NCBI GenBank assembly: GCA_910586125.1
Contig: CAJUHP010000041.1
Span: 1 to 14,528, forward strand
Length of the DNA stretch: 14,528 bases
Reading direction: 5' to 3'
Origin: an uncultured Lachnospiraceae bacterium
Lineage (GTDB): Bacteria > Bacillota > Clostridia > Lachnospirales > Lachnospiraceae
Shown piece after piece: positions 6,284-12,460 of this stretch (position 1 is its first letter; each line of letters begins with the position of its first letter). The notes beneath the pieces were generated by a model. The model saw only the letters and a program-made list of their open reading frames with translations. It was not told where the DNA came from and did not search any database. Made by a program: the position numbers and the translations under genes.

Positions 6284-7414
6284 TTATCCCTTCAGCTCTG
6301 CGGCAAAGTCTGCCATGGCCTGAGGAATCCGAATCTGCTGCGGGCATACGGCCTCGCAGCTTCCGCAGCCGATGCAGGCGTCAGGCTGCTTTTCCTTGGG
6401 TATGGCCATCAGCGCCATCGGAGCGATAAAACCGCCTCCGGTGAAGCTGTGTTCGTTGTACAGCTCCAGCAAAGAAGGGATATCCAGTCCCTGAGGACAG
6501 TGGCTGACGCAGTAGCGGCAGGCGGTGCAGGGTAAAACATGATCCAACATGCCGTTTGCCACCGTCAAAAGCGTATCCCATTCCGATGGATTGAGCGGTT
6601 GATCCTCCTCAAAGGTGTTGAGATTTTCCTCCAGTTGCTCCAGGTTTGACATGCCGGAGAGCGTAACGACCACCTCTGGAATCGTCTGCAGGAAGCGAAA
6701 CGCCCAAGCCGGGATATTCTCCTTCGGCCGCAGGGCGGCAAGGCGGGCGGCGGAAGCCTCCGGCAGTTTGGCAAGACGGCCGCCCCGCAGAGGTTCCATA
6801 ACCCACACCGGTATGCCATACTGCTGTAACAGTTCGATTTTCTGCTTGGCGTTTTGGAAGGACCAGTCCAGATAATTCAACTGAATCTGGCCGAATTCCA
6901 TCTGAGGACCGTAAGCCTTCAGAAAACGCTTCATGACCTCCAAATTTCCGTGTGCCGAAAAACCGAGGTGACGGATGCGGCCGTTTTCTTTCTGTTTCAT
7001 CAGATATTCATAGATACCGTACTGCGGGTCCAGATAAGAATCAATATTCATCTCGCAGACGTTGTGGAACAGATAGAAGTCAAAATAGTCCACCTGACAT
7101 TTTTTGAGCTGTTCTTCAAAAATGGCCTCCACCTTCGGCATATTGGAGAGGTCATAGCCGGGAAATTTGGAAGCAAGGAAGAAGCGATCGCGGGGATACG
7201 CCTTTAAGATGCGCCCCATAACCCGCTCGGAGTTGCCGCTGTGATAGCCCCAGGCTGTGTCGTAATAGTTGACGCCGCGTTCCATAGCGCAGGCTACCAT
7301 CCGGGCGGCCGCCGCCTCGTCAATTTTGGAGTCATCGCCCTCTAATACCGGCAGACGCATCGCGCCCATTCCCAGCGCAGATAGTTTTAAATCTTGAAAA
7401 GTGCGATAAATCAT
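6284..7414 (-). CDS. Aldo/keto reductase with C-terminal double [4Fe-4S] ferredoxin module
   Basis: 376 residues. The N-terminal part (about 1-285) is a TIM-barrel NAD(P)H aldo/keto reductase with the catalytic tetrad visible as Asp52 and Tyr57 (in YYDTAWGYHSGNSE), Lys83 (ASKF) and His117 (YLFHNV). The C-terminal part carries two ferredoxin motifs: CTACRYCVSHCP (Cys296, 299, 302, 306) and CIGCGSCEAVCP (Cys347, 350, 353, 357). This architecture belongs to the COG1453-type predicted oxidoreductases common in anaerobes; it may couple carbonyl reduction to ferredoxin-like electron carriers. The physiological substrate is unknown. Start ATG 7414 follows AAGGAGAAAGTAAA; the frame stays open another 77 codons upstream but without start signals or homology. 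Divergent from the thioesterase gene, with its own promoter at 7512-7540, and convergent with thrS. Confidence 0.95.
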   Translation of the reverse strand: MIYRTFQDLKLSALGMGAMRLPVLEGDDSKIDEAAAARMVACAMERGVNYYDTAWGYHSGNSERVMGRILKAYPRDRFFLASKFPGYDLSNMPKVEAIFEEQLKKCQVDYFDFYLFHNVCEMNIDSYLDPQYGIYEYLMKQKENGRIRHLGFSAHGNLEVMKRFLKAYGPQMEFGQIQLNYLDWSFQNAKQKIELLQQYGIPVWVMEPLRGGRLAKLPEASAARLAALRPKENIPAWAFRFLQTIPEVVVTLSGMSNLEQLEENLNTFEEDQPLNPSEWDTLLTVANGMLDHVLPCTACRYCVSHCPQGLDIPSLLELYNEHSFTGGGFIAPMALMAIPKEKQPDACIGCGSCEAVCPQQIRIPQAMADFAAELKG

Positions 7415-7511
7415 TTTACTTTCTCCTTCCGTCTTTTTCTTTAAAGGGGACATAAAGCCCGAACAGGCTGCCTCATAGACCTTGCAGTTAAAAAAGGCTG
7501 CTCTGATTATT

Positions 7512-7540
7512 ATATTAAAGGATGGGAACGGAAAAGTCAA
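7512..7540 (-). promoter_or_regulatory. Promoter of the aldo/keto reductase gene
   Basis: Minus strand: -35 TTGACT (7535-7540), 17-base spacer, -10 TAATAT (7512-7517; an overlapping TATAAT also exists). The predicted leader is about 90 bases before the ATG at 7414. The rest of the 7415-7671 gap has no obvious promoter for the divergent thioesterase gene. Confidence 0.65.
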
Positions 7541-7671
7541 ATACATAGAAGTTATGGGTAGAGATAGAAAAAAGGAATATCTTATGATTTGTGCGAAATT
7601 CATGGAATATAAGATGCCTGAAGGAAAGAAAAAACAAAAAAACATTTTCAGAAAGGACCGGCAGAAGCAAG

Positions 7672-8436
7672 ATGATGGAACAAGGTATATGGGAACAGAG
7701 TCAGAGCATTCAATTTTGTGATGTAGATATACAGAACCGTCTGACCATGAAGGGGGCGTTGCGTTTGATGCAGGAAGCAGCCAACTGTCATTCCGATCAG
7801 GCGGGCTATGGTCTCAATCAGATTGAAAAAACCGATTTTAGCTGGGTTCTGCACCAGCAGAGATGCCGCCTGTACAGCCGTCCCTGCTGGAATACAAAAC
7901 TGCAGATACGCACCTGGTCCAGAGGAGCAAACGGACTGGTATGCCTCAGAGATTTCGAGGTCTTGGACGAGGCCGGGCACCTGGTTGCCTTGGCCTCCTC
8001 CGGCTGGCTTTTAGTCCGTGCCAGTACACAGAAGCTGGAGCGGGTCCCGGAGGGAATGCTCAAAAAATATGGAATGAGAGATCACGCTGTATTCCCGGAG
8101 CCTCTGCCGCGTCTGAAACCGCTTTCCGGGGAAGAAAAGCTCTGGACTTATACCGTGCAGCACCGGGACATTGACATCAACCGCCATGTCAATAACCTGT
8201 GTTATCTGGACTATGCCTGGGAGGCGCTTGGCAGCAAAAGTGCAGAAAAAACGGAAGATCTCAAAGAGAAATATAACGAAGTGGATATTTTATATAAAAA
8301 AGCGGCCTATGAAAAAGACCGCCTAGCCTGTTTTGGCGGCTGGGACAAGGAGGAGGAAAAAGACGTCCCCTTTACAGTCGCAGTAAAAGGCGAAGACGGA
8401 AAAATTCTTCACGCGGTTATACGCCTGGAATGCTGA
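7672..8436 (+). CDS. Acyl-ACP thioesterase
   Basis: About 254 residues, a double-hotdog FatA/FatB-like (PF01643-type) bacterial acyl-acyl-carrier-protein thioesterase, which releases free fatty acids from ACP in the cytoplasm. First hotdog: FCDVDIQNRLTMKGALRLMQEAA (about 15-37). Second hotdog: HRDIDINRHVNNLCYLDYAWE (about 164-184), with the conserved Asn170/His172 of the catalytic site and the family HVNN motif. The plant-type third catalytic Cys is not obvious, as is usual in bacterial members. The start is uncertain: ATG 7672 or 7675 (MMEQ) gives the usual family length but only a weak, distant GAAAGGA; an in-frame GTG at 7591 would add 27 basic residues that do not look like the family. 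Monocistronic: divergent from the reductase and followed by the terminator at 8546-8590. Confidence 0.9.
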   Translation: MMEQGIWEQSQSIQFCDVDIQNRLTMKGALRLMQEAANCHSDQAGYGLNQIEKTDFSWVLHQQRCRLYSRPCWNTKLQIRTWSRGANGLVCLRDFEVLDEAGHLVALASSGWLLVRASTQKLERVPEGMLKKYGMRDHAVFPEPLPRLKPLSGEEKLWTYTVQHRDIDINRHVNNLCYLDYAWEALGSKSAEKTEDLKEKYNEVDILYKKAAYEKDRLACFGGWDKEEEKDVPFTVAVKGEDGKILHAVIRLEC

Positions 8437-8545
8437 GAACGAATTTTGAGCCTCTGCTTCGGCGCTGTTTCAGACGCCGCTTCTCCATCTGCTGCGGTAA
8501 AAGACAGCGATAGAAAAGCGGAAAAAGAAATGCGGTTTTAGGCAA

Positions 8546-8590
8546 AAAAGAGGGACGATCCGTTTTTTGCCGGAAGTCCCTCTTTTATTT
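8546..8590. terminator. Bidirectional intrinsic terminator
   Basis: Arms AAAAGAGGGAC (8546-8556) and GTCCCTCTTTT (8576-8586) pair perfectly, with an inner TCCG/CGGA stem and a T6 loop. TTTTATTT follows on the plus strand, and six A before the 5' arm give a U-tract on the minus strand. It serves the thioesterase gene (plus) and the DUF1540 gene (minus). Confidence 0.93.
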
Positions 8591-8664
8591 CCCTTTTGGC
8601 CTTTCCTATCGGAATATTTTTTATCCGAGTTCAGAAAAAGACCGCATCGTTTTTGTGACGAAGA

Positions 8665-8979
8665 CTATCTGGCTTCAAACGTAGAACATTCGGTTTCCCG
8701 GCAGTCGCAGGCACAGTTGCCGGAAATATTGATGTGTTCTGCATGGCAGATGCAGTTTTCATTGAAACGGCAGCCCGTTGCCTCGCAGTCTACAGCCAGA
8801 GAGACATCCGGCGTTTCATACTGATTGCGGTAAGAGTCGTCGCTCTTTTCGTAGAAGCTGGCGCAGCAGGTAGCCTCCTTGCTGCGGGCGTCCTGGCCGT
8901 CAACAAGGATATTGCCGCGGCAGCAGCAGTTGTCCGCGTTGTGAATACAGGTCTTAACATTGCAGTCCAATCGTACCAT
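8665..8979 (-). CDS. Cysteine-rich protein with two DUF1540 domains
   Basis: 104 residues with 15 cysteines, arranged as two tandem DUF1540-like repeats: residues about 4-42 (Cys 6, 11, 18-20, 38, 39) and about 63-101 (Cys 65, 70, 76, 78, 89, 91, 93, 98), joined by a polar, acidic linker. Each repeat follows the pattern C-x4-C-x-(H/F)-N, a Cys cluster, a short beta-like I-x-(V/I)-x-G and a Cys-rich end with SF or TF. DUF1540 proteins are widespread in Clostridia, and their function is not established; the Cys/His content suggests metal binding. The start at 8979 has AAAGGAGG 9 bases upstream. There is no signal peptide or membrane segment, so it is probably cytoplasmic. It is monocistronic, convergent with the thioesterase gene and divergent from the BMP lipoprotein. 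Confidence 0.92.
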   Translation of the reverse strand: MVRLDCNVKTCIHNADNCCCRGNILVDGQDARSKEATCCASFYEKSDDSYRNQYETPDVSLAVDCEATGCRFNENCICHAEHINISGNCACDCRETECSTFEAR

Positions 8980-9310
8980 GGGATTCGTCCTCCTTTATTT
9001 GCCTGGAAACAGCACGTTTCTTCCCGTCTGTTCAGGCATGATCCTGTCCTGTCCGGCGCATCGTGCCGTGACAAAATGAGAGTGTGCCTGAAGAAAGAAA
9101 ATTTCAGACATCCATTAGTATGGATAAAGGACACGATTTTATCCTGAAAAGAGAAGGAACTTAAAAAAATTAAAACAAGCTCCCCCTATTTTGATTCCAT
9201 TATCATACATATAAAAGGAAAGACTTGTTTTTTTTATGGATTCTTAGTATACTGTCATCAGCAAAAAGCCTATAAAAAGTAAGATACAAGAAATAAAAAG
9301 GACGAATAAC
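8980..9310. other. Divergent intergenic region with nested inverted repeats
   Basis: No gene was found in these 331 bases. The half nearer the DUF1540 gene holds an 8-base inverted repeat TTCAGGCA (9031-9038) / TGCCTGAA (9085-9092). A second, overlapping one lies inside it: GGCATGAT (9035-9042) / ATCGTGCC (9060-9067, one G-U pair). The half nearer the lipoprotein gene is very AT-rich and carries its promoter. I could not place a convincing promoter for the DUF1540 gene. Confidence 0.6.
9225..9253 (+). promoter_or_regulatory. Promoter of the BMP lipoprotein gene
   Basis: TTGTTT (9225-9230), 17-base spacer, TATACT (9248-9253). The predicted leader is about 50 bases, ending with AAAAGGACGAATAAC before the ATG at 9311. 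Confidence 0.65.
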
Positions 9311-10735
9311 ATGAAAAAAAACAAAAGAACCCTTCTGCTCATTCTTTTATTGTTCGCTTTACTCATTTTCAGCGCCTGTAAACCCGCGGAGGAAGCCGGA
9401 CACACCATGACCGAGACCGAATCAACCGCCGAGCCGACGACAACCGTCCCAGAAACAACGCCCGCGCCGACCGAACCGCCGGTGAGAGAGGCATCCGAGA
9501 TAAAAATCGGCATGATTTTTTATGGGGAAGAGAATGATGGTTCCGTGCTGACGGCAGCACTGCGCGAAGGGCTTCTGCGTGCGGTAGAAGAACTTGACAT
9601 TGGAGCGGAACAGATTCTGTGGCAGTATAACAGCCGTGAGGCAGACTGGACTCAAATCGAAGACAGCATTCTGGCCTGTGCAGAAAGCGGCTGCCAGATC
9701 ATATTCGGTGGAGCCCGAGAATATGCCTCCGTCATCGCCGCCATCGCAGAAGAATACCCCGATATCATGTTCTCCTGCATCGACAGCGAACTGTATAACG
9801 GAAAAAATTCGGGAACCTTTGAGATCAGCCTGGCAGCATCCCAATATCTGTGCGGCGCAGCGGCCGCCATGACCGACAACACCGGCCATATCGGCTTTCT
9901 GGCCTCCAAAGGAACCGCCGATGAAGACGTGACAGCCGCTGTCAACGCCTTCGCCTACGGCGTATGGAGCGTCAACCCTCAAGCCACCGTAGAGACTGCC
10001 GTCACCGGCAAATGGTTTTTGCCGGAAATAGAAGAGCAGGCTGTCGCCAACCTCAGCGAACTAGGCTGCCAAGTATTCGGCGGCTATACCGATTCCTCCG
10101 CCGGCCTGCGTGCCGCCGCTTCCTCCGGATTTCGCATTCTCACCTGCGGAGCCGAAGACGCCAGTCTCTACGGCAGCGCCGGCGAAACAGTCATAGCGGC
10201 GGCTGCCCTGTATCGTTTCGACACTTATTTTCTGACAAAACTGAACCAAGTCATATCCCGCGAGATCACCGGAGAAGCCTGGATGGGAGACTTTTTTAAC
10301 CAGGCCGTCGAAGTCCGAAGCGCCTGGGAGCTGCCCCAGACCGCCATTGACCAGATAAAAGCCTGGGCTCCGGAAAACGCCTCTATTCTGGAGCCAAGCC
10401 TTCTGTCTGCGCCTGCCTCCGAAACCACGGCACCGGAAAGCGCCGGCGAGTCCTCCCCATCCGACTCATCGGAAAATACCGGCGAACAACCTGCCTCTGA
10501 AGCCTCTGCCGAGCAAACCACGGAAATTCCCGCTACCCAGCCTGACGAGACAGCTCCCGAAGAAACGGCAGCCCCCGAATCGGAAGATACGCTTTCTTCA
10601 GACTCATCAGAGACCGATGAAGAAACCTCTCCCGAAGAAGAACCGACGATCACCATAAACGAAGAAACCGGCTACTTATCCAACATACGCATTCACGAAA
10701 TTGAGCTGCCGGATCCGGAACCAACCGAACAATAA
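9311..10735 (+). CDS. BMP-family (PnrA-like) substrate-binding lipoprotein
   Basis: 474 residues. N-terminal lysines, a hydrophobic stretch and the lipobox FSAC (lipidated Cys23) mark it as a membrane-anchored lipoprotein. A Thr/Pro/Glu-rich linker (about 30-60) leads to a BMP-type periplasmic-binding-protein domain (about 64-375), with recognisable blocks IKIGMIFYG, GHIGFLASKGTADEDV, NAFAYGVWSVNPQATVE and FGGYTDSSAG. Proteins of this family usually bind nucleosides for an ABC importer. The C-terminal region (about 385-455) is low-complexity Ser/Thr/Glu/Pro/Ala, followed by a short tail that may be structured (TITINEETGYLSNIRIHEIELPD as two pieces around 447-469). No ABC permease or ATPase genes are adjacent, so the partner is elsewhere or the protein has another role. 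Codon third positions are notably C-rich compared with pdp and the MATE gene. Confidence 0.9.
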   Translation: MKKNKRTLLLILLLFALLIFSACKPAEEAGHTMTETESTAEPTTTVPETTPAPTEPPVREASEIKIGMIFYGEENDGSVLTAALREGLLRAVEELDIGAEQILWQYNSREADWTQIEDSILACAESGCQIIFGGAREYASVIAAIAEEYPDIMFSCIDSELYNGKNSGTFEISLAASQYLCGAAAAMTDNTGHIGFLASKGTADEDVTAAVNAFAYGVWSVNPQATVETAVTGKWFLPEIEEQAVANLSELGCQVFGGYTDSSAGLRAAASSGFRILTCGAEDASLYGSAGETVIAAAALYRFDTYFLTKLNQVISREITGEAWMGDFFNQAVEVRSAWELPQTAIDQIKAWAPENASILEPSLLSAPASETTAPESAGESSPSDSSENTGEQPASEASAEQTTEIPATQPDETAPEETAAPESEDTLSSDSSETDEETSPEEEPTITINEETGYLSNIRIHEIELPDPEPTEQ

Positions 10736-10765
10736 AGAACAGACCAAAAAACTGGCAGCAACCAA

Positions 10766-10907
10766 CCGCCAGCCATAAAAACAGGAGCGCCGGACCGTTC
10801 AGCGCAGCGCGGAGGATCGATAGAAAGAAGATCGATAGAAACCGGCAAAGCAGCCCGGTCCCCGCATGCGCGCCCGTGTCTGGCGCCCCTGTTTTTATAG
10901 CTGGCGG
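10766..10907. repeat. Large inverted repeat with branched interior between convergent genes
   Basis: Two 30-base arms (10766-10795 and 10878-10907) are complementary at all but two or three positions, counting one G-U pair. Within the enclosed 82 bases, GCGCA/GCGG (10802-10812) can pair with CCGC/TGCGC (10862-10871). That leaves two small hairpins: ATCGAT repeated around a 9-base loop, and ACCGG (10841-10845) with CCGGT (10855-10859). A near-tandem repeat GATCGATAGAAA occurs twice. Both strands end with a G/C-rich arm followed by CTGTTTTTAT, so it can act as a bidirectional terminator for the lipoprotein (plus) and prs (minus). The size and branching are unusual for a simple terminator; a MITE-like or REP-like repeat or a structured RNA is possible. 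Confidence 0.8.
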
Positions 10908-10911
10908 CGTT

Positions 10912-12132
10912 TTACGGCGCAAAATCCAACTGCATCTGCGTAAACTCCTTCGTCCGCTCATTATACTGCGCAATCAGCTTCTGAATCCGCAGCGTCGGGT
11001 CCAGAGCCGCACTCATACCCGTATCATGATTCATTGTATTAATAATCAAAGCCGCAAAACTGCTCATATCCGCCTCAATATACCACGGCTTCGTCAAGAG
11101 AGCGGGATCTCTGTAATTCAAATTGGTGGTCACGACATAATCAATAAACCCATTGCGATAAAATTCGTCAAACTTGTCCAGCCCGCTGGTAAACAGCCCA
11201 AACGTACAGCAGACGATTACCTTTTTTGCGCCCCGCTCCTTTAGCTCTCTGGAAGTATCCAGCATACTGTCGCCGGAGGAAATCATATCGTCAATAATAA
11301 TAACCGTTTTTCCCTCAACGCTGGAACCTAAAAATTCATGGGCAACAATCGGATTTTTTCCGTTAATAATCTGAGAATAATCCCGTCTCTTGTAAAACAT
11401 GCCCATATCCACACCCAGGTTATTGGCAAAATATACAGCCCGATCCATGGCGCCCTCATCGGGACTGATGATCATCAGATGTTCTTTATCAATGATGATA
11501 TCGGAGTCCCGGTCAAAAATAGCCCGGAAAAACTGATAGGTCGGCATATAGTTATCCAGCCCGTGAAGAGGGACCGCGTTGGTGATGCGCGGATCGTGCG
11601 CGTCAAAGGTGATAATATTCTTTACCCCCATTTCAACAAGTTCTTCCAGAGCAAACGCGCAGTCCAAAGATTCCCGGTTGGTCCGGCGGTGCTGGCGTCC
11701 TTCGTATAAGAAAGGCATCACCACATTAACCCGGTGAGCGTGTGCCACGCTGACCGAAATGATTCGTTTTAGATCCTGATAATGATCGTCGGGGGACATG
11801 TAGTGGGTGTGACCGCAGACGGTGTAGCTGAGACTGTGATTGATGACGTCGGTAATAATGTAGAGATCCGTGCCGCGGATAGAGTCCAAAAGAGTAGCTT
11901 TTCCCTCTCCGGTGCCGAAACGGGACAGGCGGTTGCGCACCATGTAGGTATCGGCGTCATAGCCGTAAAAGGAAACTTGTCCTTTTCTGGCCGCAACTGC
12001 GCTCTGGTCTTCCTGGCGCATGTCCCGGATCTGTGCGTCCACCTTGCCGGCAAAGTCGATACAGTTTTCCATTGCACAGATCTTCAGTGGTGCAATCGGG
12101 ATTTTCGTCTGATACAAATTGGTTTGTTCCAT
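10912..12132 (-). CDS. prs: Ribose-phosphate pyrophosphokinase (PRPP synthetase), long form
   Basis: 406 residues from the chosen start. It makes PRPP from ribose-5-phosphate and ATP for nucleotide, His and Trp synthesis. Recognisable blocks: FGTGEGKATLLDSIRGTDLYIITDV (about 72-96, in place of the canonical FADGE...ESVRG), YEGRQHRR (143-150, the ATP-binding RQ), FDAHDP (176-181, metal-binding His), the flexible-loop YKRRDYSQ (247-254) and the PRPP loop IIIDDMISSGDSM (278-290). The enzyme is about 90 residues longer than the usual 315; the extra sequence is mostly the N-terminal ~65 residues plus small insertions. This resembles a clostridial subclass. I start at ATG 12132 (MEQ) because GGAGGG lies just upstream; an in-frame ATG at 12180 has no ribosome-binding site and coincides with the predicted transcription start. 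A good promoter precedes it. Confidence 0.93.
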   Translation of the reverse strand: MEQTNLYQTKIPIAPLKICAMENCIDFAGKVDAQIRDMRQEDQSAVAARKGQVSFYGYDADTYMVRNRLSRFGTGEGKATLLDSIRGTDLYIITDVINHSLSYTVCGHTHYMSPDDHYQDLKRIISVSVAHAHRVNVVMPFLYEGRQHRRTNRESLDCAFALEELVEMGVKNIITFDAHDPRITNAVPLHGLDNYMPTYQFFRAIFDRDSDIIIDKEHLMIISPDEGAMDRAVYFANNLGVDMGMFYKRRDYSQIINGKNPIVAHEFLGSSVEGKTVIIIDDMISSGDSMLDTSRELKERGAKKVIVCCTFGLFTSGLDKFDEFYRNGFIDYVVTTNLNYRDPALLTKPWYIEADMSSFAALIINTMNHDTGMSAALDPTLRIQKLIAQYNERTKEFTQMQLDFAP

Positions 12133-12164
12133 CATTCCCTCCATGGATTTTAATGGTCGTAAGG

Positions 12165-12179
12165 TGTCATTTCCTGACA
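12165..12179. promoter_or_regulatory. Palindrome at the predicted prs transcription start
   Basis: TGTCA, five bases, TGACA: a perfect 5-bp-arm inverted repeat that covers the first bases of the predicted prs transcript. The position fits an operator, but no regulator is identified and it could be chance. Confidence 0.3.
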
Positions 12180-12184
12180 TTTAC

Positions 12185-12213
12185 ATTTTATACTGCGCCA
12201 AAGAGAGCGTCAA
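12185..12213 (-). promoter_or_regulatory. Promoter of prs
   Basis: Minus strand: -35 TTGACG (12208-12213), 17-base spacer, -10 TAAAAT (12185-12190; overlapping TATAAA two bases upstream). Transcription would start near 12178, giving a leader of about 46 bases before the ATG at 12132. Confidence 0.72.
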
Positions 12214-12321
12214 GCTGTTTTTTTGACAGAAAGGAAAGTTCTGGGGTCAGCGTAAAAAAACAAAACGGCTGGTCGCAGGAAGAGTCGAGGAACCGTTAAA
12301 CGTCACCAGCCAGTCCAGGCA

Positions 12322-12360
12322 GCCGTAGAACGGGTGGCCGTAGAACAGGCGGCCGGAAAG
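12322..12360. repeat. Short imperfect 15-bp tandem repeat
   Basis: GCCGTAGAAC starts at 12322 and again at 12337, followed at 12352 by a degenerate third unit GCCGGAAAG, with a 15-base period. It lies in the prs/MATE divergent gap, upstream of the MATE operators. The origin may be simple slippage. The remainder of the gap up to here holds only a weak GGCTGGT/ACCAGCC inverted repeat. Confidence 0.6.
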
Positions 12361-12381
12361 AATACGGATTGGTTCCGCGAT

Positions 12382-12415
12382 TTTTCCGGAAAACACTTGT
12401 ATATTTTCCGGAAAT
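12382..12415. promoter_or_regulatory. Twin palindromic operator candidates over the MATE promoter
   Basis: TTTTCCGGAAAA (12382-12393) and TTTTCCGGAAAT (12404-12415) are near-identical palindromes with centres 22 bases apart, about two helical turns. The first lies immediately upstream of the -35 box, and the second fills the -35/-10 spacer. This is the geometry of a repressor or activator binding cooperatively on one DNA face. No regulator gene is adjacent in the window. Confidence 0.6.
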
Positions 12416-12425
12416 CGTCTAGAAT
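12397..12425 (+). promoter_or_regulatory. Promoter of the MATE transporter gene
   Basis: TTGTAT (12397-12402), 17-base spacer, TAGAAT (12420-12425). Transcription would start near 12432, with a 29-base leader containing AAAAGGAAGCGGA before the ATG at 12461. Confidence 0.68.
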
Positions 12426-12460
12426 GTGCTGTAGTACATACAAAAGGAAGCGGAACGATT

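Noticed and set aside
6179..7207. Plus-strand open frames (118 and 117 residues) opposite the aldo/keto reductase
   Set aside because: They overlap the coding region of a protein with intact catalytic and Fe-S motifs, and no domain is recognisable in them.
9119..9145. GGATAAA/TTTATCC-type repeat upstream of the lipoprotein as an operator
   Set aside because: Only about 7 bases in AT-rich DNA, far from the assigned promoter; expected by chance.
12267..12311. GGCTGGT/ACCAGCC inverted repeat as a terminator
   Set aside because: Arms of 7 bases with a 31-base loop, no T-tract, and located between divergent genes where no terminator is needed.
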